64,000 nucleotides of DNA from Icerya purchasi (lineage: Eukaryota; Arthropoda; Insecta; Hemiptera; Monophlebidae), in assembly GCA_039619475.1 (NCBI GenBank), contig CM077115.1, forward strand, positions 37,026,083 to 37,090,082. Reading direction: 5' to 3'. Below the pieces are notes generated by a model, which ran no database searches, was not told the origin of the DNA, and saw only the letters and a list, made by a program, of their open reading frames with translations. Every line of letters begins with the position of its first letter. Position 1 is the first letter of the stretch. This document shows positions 24,801-37,600 of the stretch, piece by piece. Position numbers and translations under genes: made by a program.

Positions 24801-26319
24801 TAGTGTTCATTATATAGATTTAAATAGAGAAAATTAAAACATCCTTCGTGTTCGAAAACAGTACTATAATTTTCAACCATCTGGACCGACTATATCGTTT
24901 GTTTTTATTAGAAAGTACACGATAATTTAAAATTTAACCTTTGGAGAGTTATTTCGTTGCCAAAGTATCATCCTTGTGGGGGTTTTTGTAAAGTAAAACA
25001 ATATTTTTACAAGTTTATGATTGTATGTATTTTAAAATGATTAGGATTGCTTTTTTTTTTTTTTAAACCGTATAAACATAATTCAAAAATTAATGTATTA
25101 GTTAAAAATTATGATAAAGATAATTTGAAAAGCAAAATAAATGTTTTTAGTTTCATAACACATTGTTTATGGTATATAAGTTTCCGAAGTAAATTATTAT
25201 TTTTCTATTAAGTATTTTCTTCTAATACTCATCAAATGCTGTGTTATTAGAATATTTAATTAAATAAGAATTCTTATTAAAAAATTTTCCAGTCTTATCT
25301 TTTATAATAAGTATTATCTTATATTTGTTTAATTTAAATGTATTTAATTTTAATTCGTAAAAGTTACGTATCTACACAGATTATTACTTGCTGCAATTGT
25401 AACTTGAATTTAACAGCACTAAAACCAATAAAAATTTAGGATACTTTGAAAACGAACAGAATATGATGCTACACCTGTTCGCATAATATAAAAACCCAGA
25501 GGAAGGATACTTTAGGGCAACGAAACGCCTCCTCCAAAGGTTATACATTTTATTTAGATGCTTCTTAGAAAGTACGGTCGATCGGACACTCGATATTTAA
25601 AAATTTAATGGACGATGAACGAGCGTGAGTTTACGTAAATGTGCCAATTCTAATAAAGATAATGAGTAATTCCCAAAAAAACCGATTTACTCATCACTGT
25701 CGCAATTTGAAATTATACTCATTTAATACCCAGGTTTCGTGGAGTGCAGAAAATAAAGTGGCAATTTTTACTCGTATTATATCCGTCACTGGGGAAAATA
25801 CATGTACACTAAAAATGGCGAAATAGTGGAAAAAACGCGACTTTAAAATTCAACAGAAATGCACTGAAAAGTAAAAAATAATTACTCGATAAAAGATAAT
25901 GTATTTCATAGTAAAATATGTACATAAAAAGGATACGAGTCTGGGTAATTGCAACAACAATTAAATTTACTCATTTAATACGAGTTTCTATGACCCTTTT
26001 AGTAGGGGTATACTTTACTGTAAAATATGTATTTTCCTCTGTCGAATAATTGTTTTTTATTTTTTAGTTAATGTGTTTTTATTAAATTTTTAGAGTAAGT
26101 CTTGAAGCAGAATTTTTTTCCAAAGAAACTATTTTTTATTGTATAAAATTCGTAACTTCCAACAAATTCAGTTCACTACTCCTTTGTAAGTTTAAATATA
26201 ACTGACAACGATATCAATTAAAGCGAATAGTAAGAAATAAAACAATGAAATGTAAGTTGGAGTAAATAAAAATAAAACGCGGCTAAATATTTAAACTCGA
26301 AAATTTTCAATAAAAAACC
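21804..26319. other. Non-coding, no gene identified
   Basis: Mostly AT-rich. 22080-22600 is richer in CpG and holds two minus-strand open frames (22169-22411 and 22408-22686) without recognisable domains; a promoter is possible. 14-bp direct repeats (TACTCATTTAATAC at 25715-25728 and 25968-25981) lie in a degenerate repeat-like area. Confidence 0.55.
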
Positions 26320-27110
26320 CTTAAATGTGCGAGGAGATGTGTGTTCGTTTAGCGATCTTAGCGGCATTCTTCGTCACTTACCTCTTTCGATGCTAGAGTT
26401 TTCGACTCCAGGGGGGAGGGAAGCAGCGTTGATTTTAACTGATCGATTTTCGGAAAACACATTACACATTCCACATTCCACATTGCTCGCTGCATACACT
26501 GCCACAATAGAGGGAAGATGTGTGCAAAATCGACGGTCGACTAATGTGCCAATCAGCTGTTCTTATAATATACGAACTGCGACTGCATTTAATTATCCCG
26601 TCGGGTTTAGCTGTCTTCCTCCAGCAAGTTTCTGTCACTCACGATCTAAATTGGATGCGGTCGTAATCAGTCTATAACCCCTTTCCAACTGAACAGCTGC
26701 TCGCTCGATAAGTTGATATGCCATGCTGCCCCTATTAGTGATGCGACTGGGGCAGGCCACTATTATGCGGAACATATCCGGTGCGCAATAAATTTAGATC
26801 GCGAACATGCACGCGCCTGCTCAAGTCGATGCGCGGAATGGTGTAAACTAGATTTCGGTTGAGCAACGAAACCAGTTTGACTGAAACAAACGGTGAAAAC
26901 GTAGCGACGAAATTTGCCGATTTGCTAAACGTTTTCTTCCAGTCAAGGTTTTTATACTGTTGCTCCAAAGTGCATTTTTAGAGTCCGGGTAATAAAACTG
27001 TGTTCTATCGGGATGAAGTGCAAAACTGGAACATTTTATCTCACTCTTCGTCTGCCTACTCCACGATTCACGATCATGTCCTCCTCCCCGGGGGATTCTC
27101 CGTGATGTTT
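26320..27110. promoter_or_regulatory. GC/CpG-richer block upstream of the transporter, candidate promoter or 5' exon region
   Basis: This stretch is clearly less AT-rich than its flanks and lies about 2.1 kb before the first visible transporter exon, on the same side as its 5' end. It holds several open frames without known motifs, including 26327-26677 (+) and 26735-26968 (-). The right side continues into sequence ending in a 22-A tract (27296-27317), so part may instead be an old retrocopy or SINE. The evidence is composition and position only. Confidence 0.25.
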
Positions 27111-27854
27111 AATGGATCAGCAGCTAAATTTAAAAACTTCTTCGGATGAATTTTGGCGCCAACACACGCAGCTAGACGAAGCGCTATTAAAGTTATTAAA
27201 GTCAGAACATCTGCCTCCTGGAAAAACGCTATTCCGATTTGACTGTTACCGTGTATCATCACGATGTTGTGGAAAACGGCTTCTTTCGCTGTCCCAAAAA
27301 AAAAAAAAAAAAAAAAATCAAAAATCAAAATAAATCATACGTACATACAAAAAAACAAAGCAGCAGTAGTCACTTATTTATTAAAGCGAACGAGTGCGGT
27401 AAAATTTAAGGTCATACACCTCAGTCTTATCGGTTCGTTGAATTTTTAAATGTCGTACCCTCCAAGAGAATATATTAATAAAATATTTGCGATGATTTAA
27501 AACTCAAAGTAGAGATACCGCAAACATTATCTTTGCTGTTTCTATCTTCGAACATTGATAACCGCGGAAATTTCGGTAATCAGTGTTCGAAGTACAGCAA
27601 AGTTCGTTAGATATTCGTAATAATCCTCAAAATAATATTTTATTTATATATATGTATACATATAATAAACTTGATCTTTTGGATCTCGTCAATGGAACAT
27701 TGATCCTCAGTACAGAAGTATAGGAAAGTGTGTCAAATTTAATTGGCTGCCACGTGTTTGTTTTTTTTTAAAGTTGAAATTACAATTGTTGTTCTCCATT
27801 TTCTGTATTGTCATTAATTAAACACACATATATAAAGTTCACGTATAACAGAAA

Positions 27855-28012
27855 ATATAATTATTTAAAAAATACATAAATCACCGACATATTTCACATA
27901 CTCCATCATAATCATGACAATATTAAAACTCAATTGCCATGATTATGATATGGAGTATGTAATTCGGAAACAAGTTGTCGGTGATTTATACGTGTTTTTA
28001 AATAATTATATA
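27855..28012. repeat. 158-bp foldback (near-perfect inverted repeat)
   Basis: The left arm includes ATAATTATTTAAAAAA, AAATCACCGACA and CATACTCCATCATAATCATG. The right arm reverses these as CATGATTATGATATGGAGTATG, TGTCGGTGATTTATA and TTTTTAAATAATTATA. The central loop is about 20 bp. There is no open frame. It could be a MITE consisting only of arms, or a source of hairpin RNA. Confidence 0.8.
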
Positions 28013-29220
28013 TTTTTTTATTTTAATTTACGGTTCGCGTAGCAATTTTTAATTGCCATATTTTACTTCCGTTACGATCCTCGTATAATATTTTAGAAAT
28101 AATGCACGTGAAACATTATAAAAAATAAAGAATACTTACGCAAGTTGTTAAAATCATCGTCAAGCATGGAGAATATGTTGCCAGTTAAATTTTTTTATTC
28201 GTTGTTTTTTTTTTTTTTTTTTTTTTTTTGAGGGGGAGTGGTTTCAGTTTTTGAAACAAAGTTCTTTTTATGCAGAACAATTATTTACTTTATTGAAAAT
28301 GTGATCGAATTTTAAAATTTCGGCTGGTAGCAAATTTACAAAAAGAAGGAATTCACATTTTTCCGGCATATTGTTTATACGATTTTTATATAAATTTTTG
28401 GTCATGGTTGTTTTTTGAAGAAAAAAAAAGATTTTCGTAAGTTTTCAATAAACTTTGCTGTCGTCTAAAATGGCATAAAAAAAAAAAAACAAAACAAAAA
28501 TAGTGTGTCGAGATTCAGTTTTGAATTGGCCTTTCAATTTCTCAGCTGTGTACTTACGAGGCGAGGCTCTGAAAACTGTTCGGTAATGTTTCGATGAAAA
28601 GAAATTTATCCTTATCCTTCAATTTTTGTAGAACAGTGGCGCGGATTTTTTCTCGATGGATACACCTCAACTTAACTGGAGTTATATACCTCGCCGGTTG
28701 CTATGTGTGTGTGTAAGATGCCATTTTAATCTGAGATGTATACGGATCAGTGTTACTTTGAAAAATGCGTCTTTTACGTGTACCGTTATATTGCGAACTG
28801 CTGGACTTAATTGTATAGAATTAGATTTTTGCACACCTATTTGACTGCTAGGTGGTAATAAGTGTGCATATTTAATGTGGTTTATTATAATTTTGACGTT
28901 GGTGTACGCGAATCGATAAAAAATTACACATCTGTTTCTTACCTGGAAAACTAAACTGCGGTCGACGAAACATCCCGAAAATGTTTTTAATGTTTAACGA
29001 ATTCTTATTTTTTGTGTCATTTCAACGCGGTCTCGTGCCATTTTATTACTCTGCGCTCGGCTGTCCGAAATTGGAAAAGTTGTTTTTACCTCCGCCCACC
29101 GCCCGGCGCTTTCCTTAAATTAAGTAAATTTTACGCGCGAAATTTGAAAGAATGAAAAGCTATACACGGTTTACTAACGTTTTTTTTTCTGTTTTTTCTT
29201 TTTATTCCTTCTGATTATAG
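28013..29220. other. Sequence immediately upstream of the first visible transporter exon
   Basis: AT-rich with a T tract at 28205-28229. The last 50 bases form the polypyrimidine tract and acceptor of the exon at 29221. I saw no gene. Confidence 0.6.
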
Positions 29221-29536
29221 ACTGAAAGCGAATGCTCGGAAAAGAACGAAGAATGTTCCCGTTTGACGGCAATGGCCGACTCCGCACTAGGAGTGGACAC
29301 CGGCGGTCAGGACGACGACGCGTACTCGTTTTGCGAGTATCACGATCTGCCACCACCGCCCGATGGGGGCTACGGTTGGGTGATCGTATTCGCCAGCTTT
29401 ATGTGTAATATGATTGTCGATGGCATCGCCTATACGTTCGGCGTTTTTCTGGGCGACTTTGTCAATTATTTCGACGAATCGAAGGGTACAGTGGCCTGGG
29501 TCGGAAGTTTACTGTCTGGCATGTATCTCAGCGCAG
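29221..29536 (+). CDS. MCT exon A: N-terminus, TM1, most of TM2
   Basis: The acceptor is a long T-rich tract ending in ATTATAG (29214-29220). The donor is CAG|GTATGT with GT at 29537. The frame is open from the first base of the exon. The likely start is the ATG at 29272 (context GCAATGGCC), which gives a short acidic N-terminus, a PPPP run and DGGYGWV. An in-frame TAG at 29218-29220 lies in the intron, so translation starts either at this ATG or in an upstream exon joined in phase 0. The exon ends with one base of a Gly codon. The open frame appears to run on to 29625, but that part reads into the intron and loses family similarity after YLSAG. Confidence 0.95.
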
Positions 29537-32500
29537 GTATGTGTTTCGTCGACAATTATTTTTCATTTTCACAGTCCCTTATCCTCCGTAGATTATTTCC
29601 CAGTATGAGTGGATGTGGCCAATGAGCGTGCTTTGACGTGTGTGTGTATAGTCTGCTCGAGTTTTGCAGAACTTTGGTCTTCTCCGATTAAAGTTTTTCA
29701 GGAAAATATCGACCGAGTTGTGTGCGATCACTGCGGATTTCCACCGAGCAAGCAGTTCGTTTTCTGAGAAAAGTGTTGTTCTTCTGAAAAAGCAAAATTT
29801 GCGAATAATTTCCGAAAAAAAAAAAAAAAACGAAACTTTTTATTTCAGTGGTTATAGCCGAGTGGATTTGCCCGACATCGATGTGTAAATTATTCTGTTT
29901 TATTACAAAGAACATCGTGAAAATAGACCCGCACAAATCTTTATACAACATTGCCTTGTTCCATCGTACCGAGTTCAGTACACGGTCCGTTGTCGTTTTT
30001 GTTGATATTTGAGACATTATAATAATATTATCCTGTGTGAAAGGGAGAGAGATCATTCTACATAATTTCATAATGTGGTTAATAGATAAAACTGTATGAA
30101 ATAAATGTGTAAATTGCGCCTCGAGTGGCGATATAGCTGCACGGCTGACAAAGTGATAATTGCTTGACCTTCGTGCGTCTGTTTTTATGATGCGTCTCTG
30201 GTACTGCAAGAGCAACATTTTTCGACCGGAAAAGCTAGTTTTTCATTTTCCCACTTATTTATTTATTTTTTTTCAGTTTGCGATGTAAAAAATCCGTACC
30301 TATTATTCTGTAAAGTCTTAGGATTTTGTATGGTGTATTACTTTTCATTTCTGCAATAATAGAAAAAATTTTCGTATTTCAACATTTAAATGTTTTTAAC
30401 CCGAAATATACTTCGACGGATAAAACGATCGTTCTTATAAATCGGTAGTCCTCGTAATAATGCCATATTCAGAGAAGTTAAAAAAATTACCCCATTAGGA
30501 ATTTAAAAAAATAATGGTAAAAACGACCGAAAACTCTAAACTGTTTTCCAGTATAACCTTCCCTAGCTCTAAGGTTGTTTTAAGCAACATTATGATTTCC
30601 TTATTTTAGACGTGTATCATTTTTTAAACATTGGATGTCGGAAATTTTATTGAAAGTTAACTGTGTAATATGTATCGTGTATTAAAGATCAAACGAAATT
30701 TTGGGACCTTTGAATTTTATACTTCATTCATTTTCACTTTATTATTGTAATTATTATAATTATTATTTTTAATTTTATTTATATTGTCTTTATGACCATT
30801 CCCCTTTACTAGCGTTGTTCATTTATTTATTTTATTTAATTTATTCATTTATTTTATTTATTTATTTTTTTTGGTTACGCTAATTTTTGCTCGTTCGCGA
30901 TTTCCGCTAATGATATTTTACTGATCGTTTGAAATTATTAGATATTTATCTCGATTTACCGGCTGGCCTTGTTATTTGGTGTATACCAATTTTCTTTGTA
31001 CATTGTATTTTGTTGTTTCTGCCATATTTTCTAAAAGAAACTTCGTACAGGGCTGTCTCGTTTTTAAGTGTTTCTAATCCGTCATTAAGCGATTTCTTTT
31101 TACATTGAAAAGTTGTAAGTTGTTTGTTTTTTTTTTCGTTTTAGAATATCCGCATAGGCTCCAAAAATTTCAGTTGCTATTGCTATTCGTCATGTGCTTC
31201 GCATTTCATATTGAAGTTGTTAGTTATCGATGTTCCTTTTGGTTTAATTTGTAGTGGGACACGATGCCCTCTCCTCTTTCCCGGTTTTTTACGTAAAATA
31301 TTATAAAACGTACGGGTGTTGCACAAGTGTTTTTGGAGGGGAAAAAATGCCTATAAAAAGGGGGCGCTAAATACACTATTAAAGAGCAAAACAGATCGCC
31401 ATCTATCGGCCGGCGAAGTAAATTACGGACAAAAGTTCAACAGCGATGATATCACTTGCAGATCAAACGATATTTTGCGGAAAAATCGATGTAAATAACA
31501 GTGTTAAGTGAATAACGTAAATATACTTTGTTGAAAACACTTTTTCATAAAAATCTTCCTTTTCGTTTGTGTAATTAATTATTATTTTTTTTTAAACGAC
31601 GCAAATGATTATTACTTTTATGAAGACGTACAAATCTGTTCAAACATAAAATTATTCATATCTTAAACCGGAGATTTTACAGTGCTGCGTGTGAATAAAC
31701 TGTTTTTAAAATTTCTTACGGGTTCTTAATTATCAAGCTTTCTAAGTGGACGATTGTATATATTCAAAATATTATAATCGCGTACACTGAAAAGAAAAAA
31801 AAAAAAAATATATATATATTAATTTCAATCAAAGATATTTATAGAAAATCTGAATAAAATCCGAATAAATTTTTATAGTTGTTTTATATTGCTGAGCGCG
31901 CACATTCTCCTCAACAGTAATATTAACTTCGTATTATCTTTGCTAGATATATTTACGAAATTTGACATTTTCGGTTTTGTTATTTTATATTAAACTTTAC
32001 TACTGAAGCGCGTTTGATTTCTTCGGTTTAAAATGTAAATAATTTTACGTTAAATGGGTTTTTTGTAATTTTTCATAAAAATAGTAGTCATCCCCGTAAT
32101 TATTTTTAAAGCGAACAAAAAAAAAAGAGAAATTAACTATACAAATGAAAAGAAATCTTTTATAAAAAATATGTTTTTAACAAAGTATATTTGTTTTATT
32201 CATTTAACATTGTTTTTTACTTTCTATAAAATATAGTTTTTGATCTACTACAAGCGATAACCTGGTTGGATTTTTGTCCAGTAATTAGTATCGCCTGCCG
32301 GTAGATGGCGGCCCTTATCTGCTTTGTAACGGGACATTTAGCGCTCATCTTCCGACATTACAGCGGTAATTTTATGGGTTTAGTGTATCTTCTTATTTTA
32401 CTACCTGTTGTATATAAATACGTTGGTTTTTAATTTACAAGCAAAATTTTCAATTCTACAATCTTTTAATCGAATGCGTTATGCAGTTTAAACACTAAAA

Positions 32501-35500
32501 AATTCCGAACCTCGGTATAACGTTTTTAATCTAATTAAATCGAAAAATAACTAAATTTAAAATTTTAGAAGAGCCATTCTCGAAATACCCGCCCAAACCA
32601 AATAATTACCTAAACAGGAAATTGTCCAAAATCAATTACAAATATCACACGATAATGAAGAGAGAAAGAAAAGAAGCAATGCGACCGTGTCCCATCGCAA
32701 ATCAGCCCACATAGAATATCCAGTATATTGTTTTCCTAAAACTTTTTTTAATTTTTTTCTTTTTAGCGCACTGCAAGGACTTTCAACGGTTGTTTATATT
32801 TTTTTTATACTGACAGGAATATCGTGTTCCTATATTTCCCCGCTGTGTACTCGACATGCGCGTTCCATCTTAAAACTGTCGATCTTGTTGCGTTATTCCT
32901 AAATCATTTTTGCAAGACCACATTTTACACATTCGCTAGCTCTTAATGTGAAATGATTTTTGATATGACGCAAAATATTTTCACTTTAACATAATATATT
33001 CCACTTTCGGATGATGGAAGTTGTAAGCGGTTCTAAATTGTTGCGACTGATAAAATATATTTGACCCGGTTAGTTTCAGAAATCGTTTTATTGGTAGTGG
33101 AAGTTCACGAAAACTTACCCAATCCGCCTTTGGGCGTGTTTTGTTTTTCTTAGAATCACCGTTTTTCTTTCTTTAGAATTGCAACCGTGAGTCTCATTTT
33201 CCTTACTTTTATACTACTTTGAAATGTTGCATACGTACATAAGATTCGGAATCATTGTTGGAGTGGAAGTTAAAAAAAAAAAAAAAAAAAACAAGAAAAA
33301 AACGCGCCATTATTAACTGAGCATTGACGAACGCCAGAGGCACTATGGGAAACGTAGTTTCTCCGTGAAATATGAAGTAGGGAACTTTTTCTTCCATTAT
33401 CAGGCTTAAGCTGGCTCGCATAAAACCATATCACGAGTGTTATATATATCACGCAGTGCCTTGTTATGTGAAGGTTAAGTGTAATTATATATTTATTGAA
33501 AGACCAGGGGGGTTCAATGAACTTACGATAATGAAAATGTTGATGTCTTGGTCATCTTTCGAACGCTATTTTTGTATATAGAGATGGAAGAAGTTTAACC
33601 TTTTGCGACGACACTTTATATTCCCAACGATCAAAAAATCTGAAACTTTCGCGAATATATATGAAAGAAGTAAAATGCAATTTGCTAAATTTCTAAATAA
33701 CCACACTATCAAAAGTTATTAGAGGTTGCACATCGTTGTGACCAATTTCATTGTACGATAGAAATTAGACTTTTTTACAAAAAATAAGAAGCAACGTATT
33801 TTGTATTTAAAGCGAACGTTTTTCAAGTATTTCATTCGGTATAAGATATGAGTTAATTAATAAGCGACACAAGATTTCTGAGAATTTATTTAAATTTGCG
33901 CTGAAAAAAAAAACATGTTGCATCAAATTCAATTTTGTAGTATTCCATTTAATTTTGGCGTCTAAACTGATACATTTCTCCTACTTCTAAACTATTTTTC
34001 TCATGTAATGTTTCACCAGTATTTATATTATCTGCTGACAATAATAGTAAATTTAAATTTAACCGTTTTCTAATTTTTCGGAATTATGTATATATCTTTA
34101 CTTCTTTCACAAACATTTTAAACTTAATTCGTCATCAGAGATATTGTTATCAACTACTGTCTTTTTAAAACTTGCCATTTTGTAAGATATCCTCGATTTT
34201 ATTAAGTTTGCGCATAAATGTGACCGTAAAAGTTTACATTCAAATTATATTGTATATTTAATTTTTGTAGAAAAAAGAATGTTAATGCATGCATACTTTT
34301 CCAAGTTCAAAAAGAAAAAAAAAATTGAAAAACGCTTTATTTTACATTTACTGTAACAGTTTGAAACATCTGAAGCACCTTTTTTATTTGCTTCGTCTTT
34401 GTTTCTGCCTATGTTACAAGATCCGAAAACAGATTATTTCGATAAATTGAAACTGCACAAAAAATGTGTACAATTTCTTCTCCCAACAAAATATGACTAG
34501 TATAAAATCTGTAAAAATGTTTTGAAATCTTTAGGCATAAATGTTGCCATTGAAAAACAGTTAAACATTAATGAATTAATGACAGAATATCGTTACTTTT
34601 TATAAAACGCGTGTAAATATTAAAGAACAAAATTAATTTTGAATAAATATTAAAAACATATGACGCTATAAATAATACCTAATACTAAATTCCTCTCTCC
34701 CCCGAAAAAAAAAAAAAAAAAAAAAAACCTGATCACATCTAATTTGTTGAAAATTAACTCTTTAAGGCTCGCGGCAGTTTTGCAATTAAAAATGTTTTAA
34801 TGTAAATTCTGTACACATACGCTGTGTGTCTATTCCTTCATTGAAAGAGGACGCATACGTTTTGAGCATACTCTTGGATTTTCTTCGACATTGGGCTTTG
34901 TGTCTATTTTAAAAATCTGTTCTCGTCAATTTTTATTCTCTCAATCACCACACTCCACACCCCACCGCTGCGTGATATTTAAGACAAATCTTATATGCGC
35001 GATTTAAAACTAAAAACTATACTACTTGCTGAATTAAAATTCATTCTTAAAAGTTTTACCTTACAAATGAACTCCGCATCCTAGTCCGTGTTATTTCCTC
35101 TTCACCTTCAGTATCATATCCACTCTTCGATTCTTTTTTTTTTTTTCTTCTTTTTACTACAGTATTTTTGTTTAGTTTAATAAGTTCGACGGTTTGTTTG
35201 GTAATTTTTCGCGCGACACAAATTAATTTTGTTATTATTGCTGTTTTGTTCGCATACAGGTCCGGTGGTGAGCGCCTTCTCGAACAAGTACGGTTGCCGG
35301 GCAGCTTGCATCGCGGGCAGCATTATCGGAACGATTTCGTTCGTACTGTGTATATTTTCTCCAAATATTCAGCTGATGATGTTCTCATATGGCTTCTGCG
35401 GTGGTAAGCATTTGAGCAGCAGCGTGTCGTCTAGTAAAATGTATAACGTTATTTGCGTTCGTCGAGAATGTGCGTGTGCCTGAATGTGGACGAACGCGTG

Positions 35501-35990
35501 TGAACGGAACGCGCGTTCGCTCGCTCAAAGCATTGCTTCTTCGGGACGACGAGAAAAAAATAAAAAATAAAATTAAAATTAAAATTAAATTAAAAAAAAA
35601 AAAAAGAAAAATTATAATTGTCCTACTAGTAATTATGCGTGTTTAAATAAATGAAACGTAATTATTACTGTGTTGTAGGTGCATGACCACTTCTTCAGTG
35701 TTGGATAGTGTACTTGTTTTTGTTGTGTTAAACACAGATATTCACACCAAAATAACACATATACGGTAAGGCATATAGGCTGCTTGTTTTCTATCTCATC
35801 AGAGGTGGTTTTTTCGGTTAATATTTTACTACTACTACCTCTGTGTACCGTTCTCTTTACACATACGCGCTACTATTGCAACTACTGTTTTGTTTTGTGT
35901 TTTAAACGCGTTTAATTTTTCAGTTTCAATTTTTTTCACCTTTTTTTTTTTGTTTTTTTTTGCATAATTAGGTTATTATTATTGTTATCT

Positions 35991-36027
<37 letters not shown>

Positions 36028-37566
36028 AAGGAAATATTATAAATGTTATAATACTAGCAAAAAGAAGAGTGTGCGTGGATGTGTGGGTTGATGCACTTGT
36101 GTACATGCGTTAAGTGTCGGATAGGTAGTGATTGTAAACCGGAAATTATTGAAAAGGCTCGAAATGACCTGGTAGTAAAAGCGAATATAAATAACGAAAA
36201 TAAATCGTAAAAAAATAACAGTTGAGTAACTGATATGATGGTAGTAGTTTATAAATTTCTTAAGTGATACACGCGGTAATTGCAATTTATTTGTAATATC
36301 ATCAACGTCGGCGGAGGATACCTTCCATTTAATAATTAATAATGGTATTTTTTCAGTAAACGATCTTTTTCGTACTTTTTTCTTTTATTTTTTACCATAC
36401 GTTATATAGCCTCAATAATTAAGTTTCGAATTTTAGACAATTTTGTCTCTAAAAGAAGGTCATGCTTATTTTTAACGCATTAGAAAATTGCAAGAAGTTT
36501 TCTTTGAATTCTTCCGTTTGCGTAGAAGACAAGTTGCGTCATAACACGTATTGATCTCTTCAGCTGTTCTTTTCAACGGTTGTTGCTATCGGTTTTATGG
36601 TAAACAAGAATCAAGCGACAGAGATTACCATCTCGTTAGTTTTGTTAAATATAGTCATGATGAAGTGGACGTCATTTTTGGTTCTATTTTAACATTACAG
36701 TTTTCATTTAATTTTCCTAACTTTTTAGTTACTAGAAGATTTTTCTCGACATTCGACCTTTTCTCAGATCATGCCATTTTTGGATTGCGCTACTTTTTTT
36801 TATCTTGTAAAACTTCTTAATTAAATAATAAGCGCTCCGAATAGTTCCTACATTCTATTATTATTATTTTTTTTTATCACTTTTTATTCTATAGTTCGCA
36901 GCCGTTTGTGTATCTCTTATTTTTAGGCAAAATTTGCGAGCTCGTCGAGTGTTCTTAAAATTTTCTCGTTTTGTATGTTGTTTGTTCAACAAAATTGACC
37001 GACATTTTCGCATGATTTTCCGATGTTAGTTAAGCGTGTTTGGAGAAATGCGCATGTATCAAGAAATAGCCAAATTGAGTGATTCAATATTCTATAGCTG
37101 GAACTCGTATCCGAGTAGCCCCAGATGCACATGTATTAAGATGTGCATCTTGCAGTGCGTGTAATTATCGGAAGTGTAGTTGCACGCCTACACCTACGCC
37201 CGCTAGGAAACCGACACCTAAATCAATGGCACACACTTAAGTGAGACGATTGAGGTAGGAACGCAACCCAGCTTTCGTGCTGCCGACAACGTGAAAAAGG
37301 TACCAATGGCAAGGCGAACCAAGACGACTGGCCTTTACTCACGTTGATGCGATTGTTCGCCGGCTGAATATTTCTATACGACGCCAGCGCACTCGCACGA
37401 CTACATTCGGAACTGACTATAGTCGCTTGTTATCGCGCTACAGATGCAGACCAAATGTGTCTATACTGCTGTGTACGAAACCAGCGCCGTATATTTTTGT
37501 CATCGCCCGGTATCGAACCCGAAACCTCCAGATCGGAAGCGCTCTAGCCACTAGGCCAAACGCGAC

Positions 37567-37600
<34 letters not shown>

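Noticed and set aside
25640..26000. Possible tandem or inverted element around TACTCATTTAATAC
   Set aside because: Only 14 bp repeat exactly; the wider similarity is too weak to define an element by eye.
29537..29625. Extension of the first exon's open frame after YLSAG
   Set aside because: It lies past a consensus donor. The family sequence continues in the exon at 35260, and this tail has no similarity.
29688..30218. 176-codon minus-strand open frame in intron A
   Set aside because: No motif, includes a homopolymer-derived Phe run, and its base composition is that of the intron.
37485..37570. Functional tRNA gene on the minus strand
   Set aside because: The A and B boxes and anticodon stem are present, but the acceptor stem does not pair. 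A SINE head fits better.
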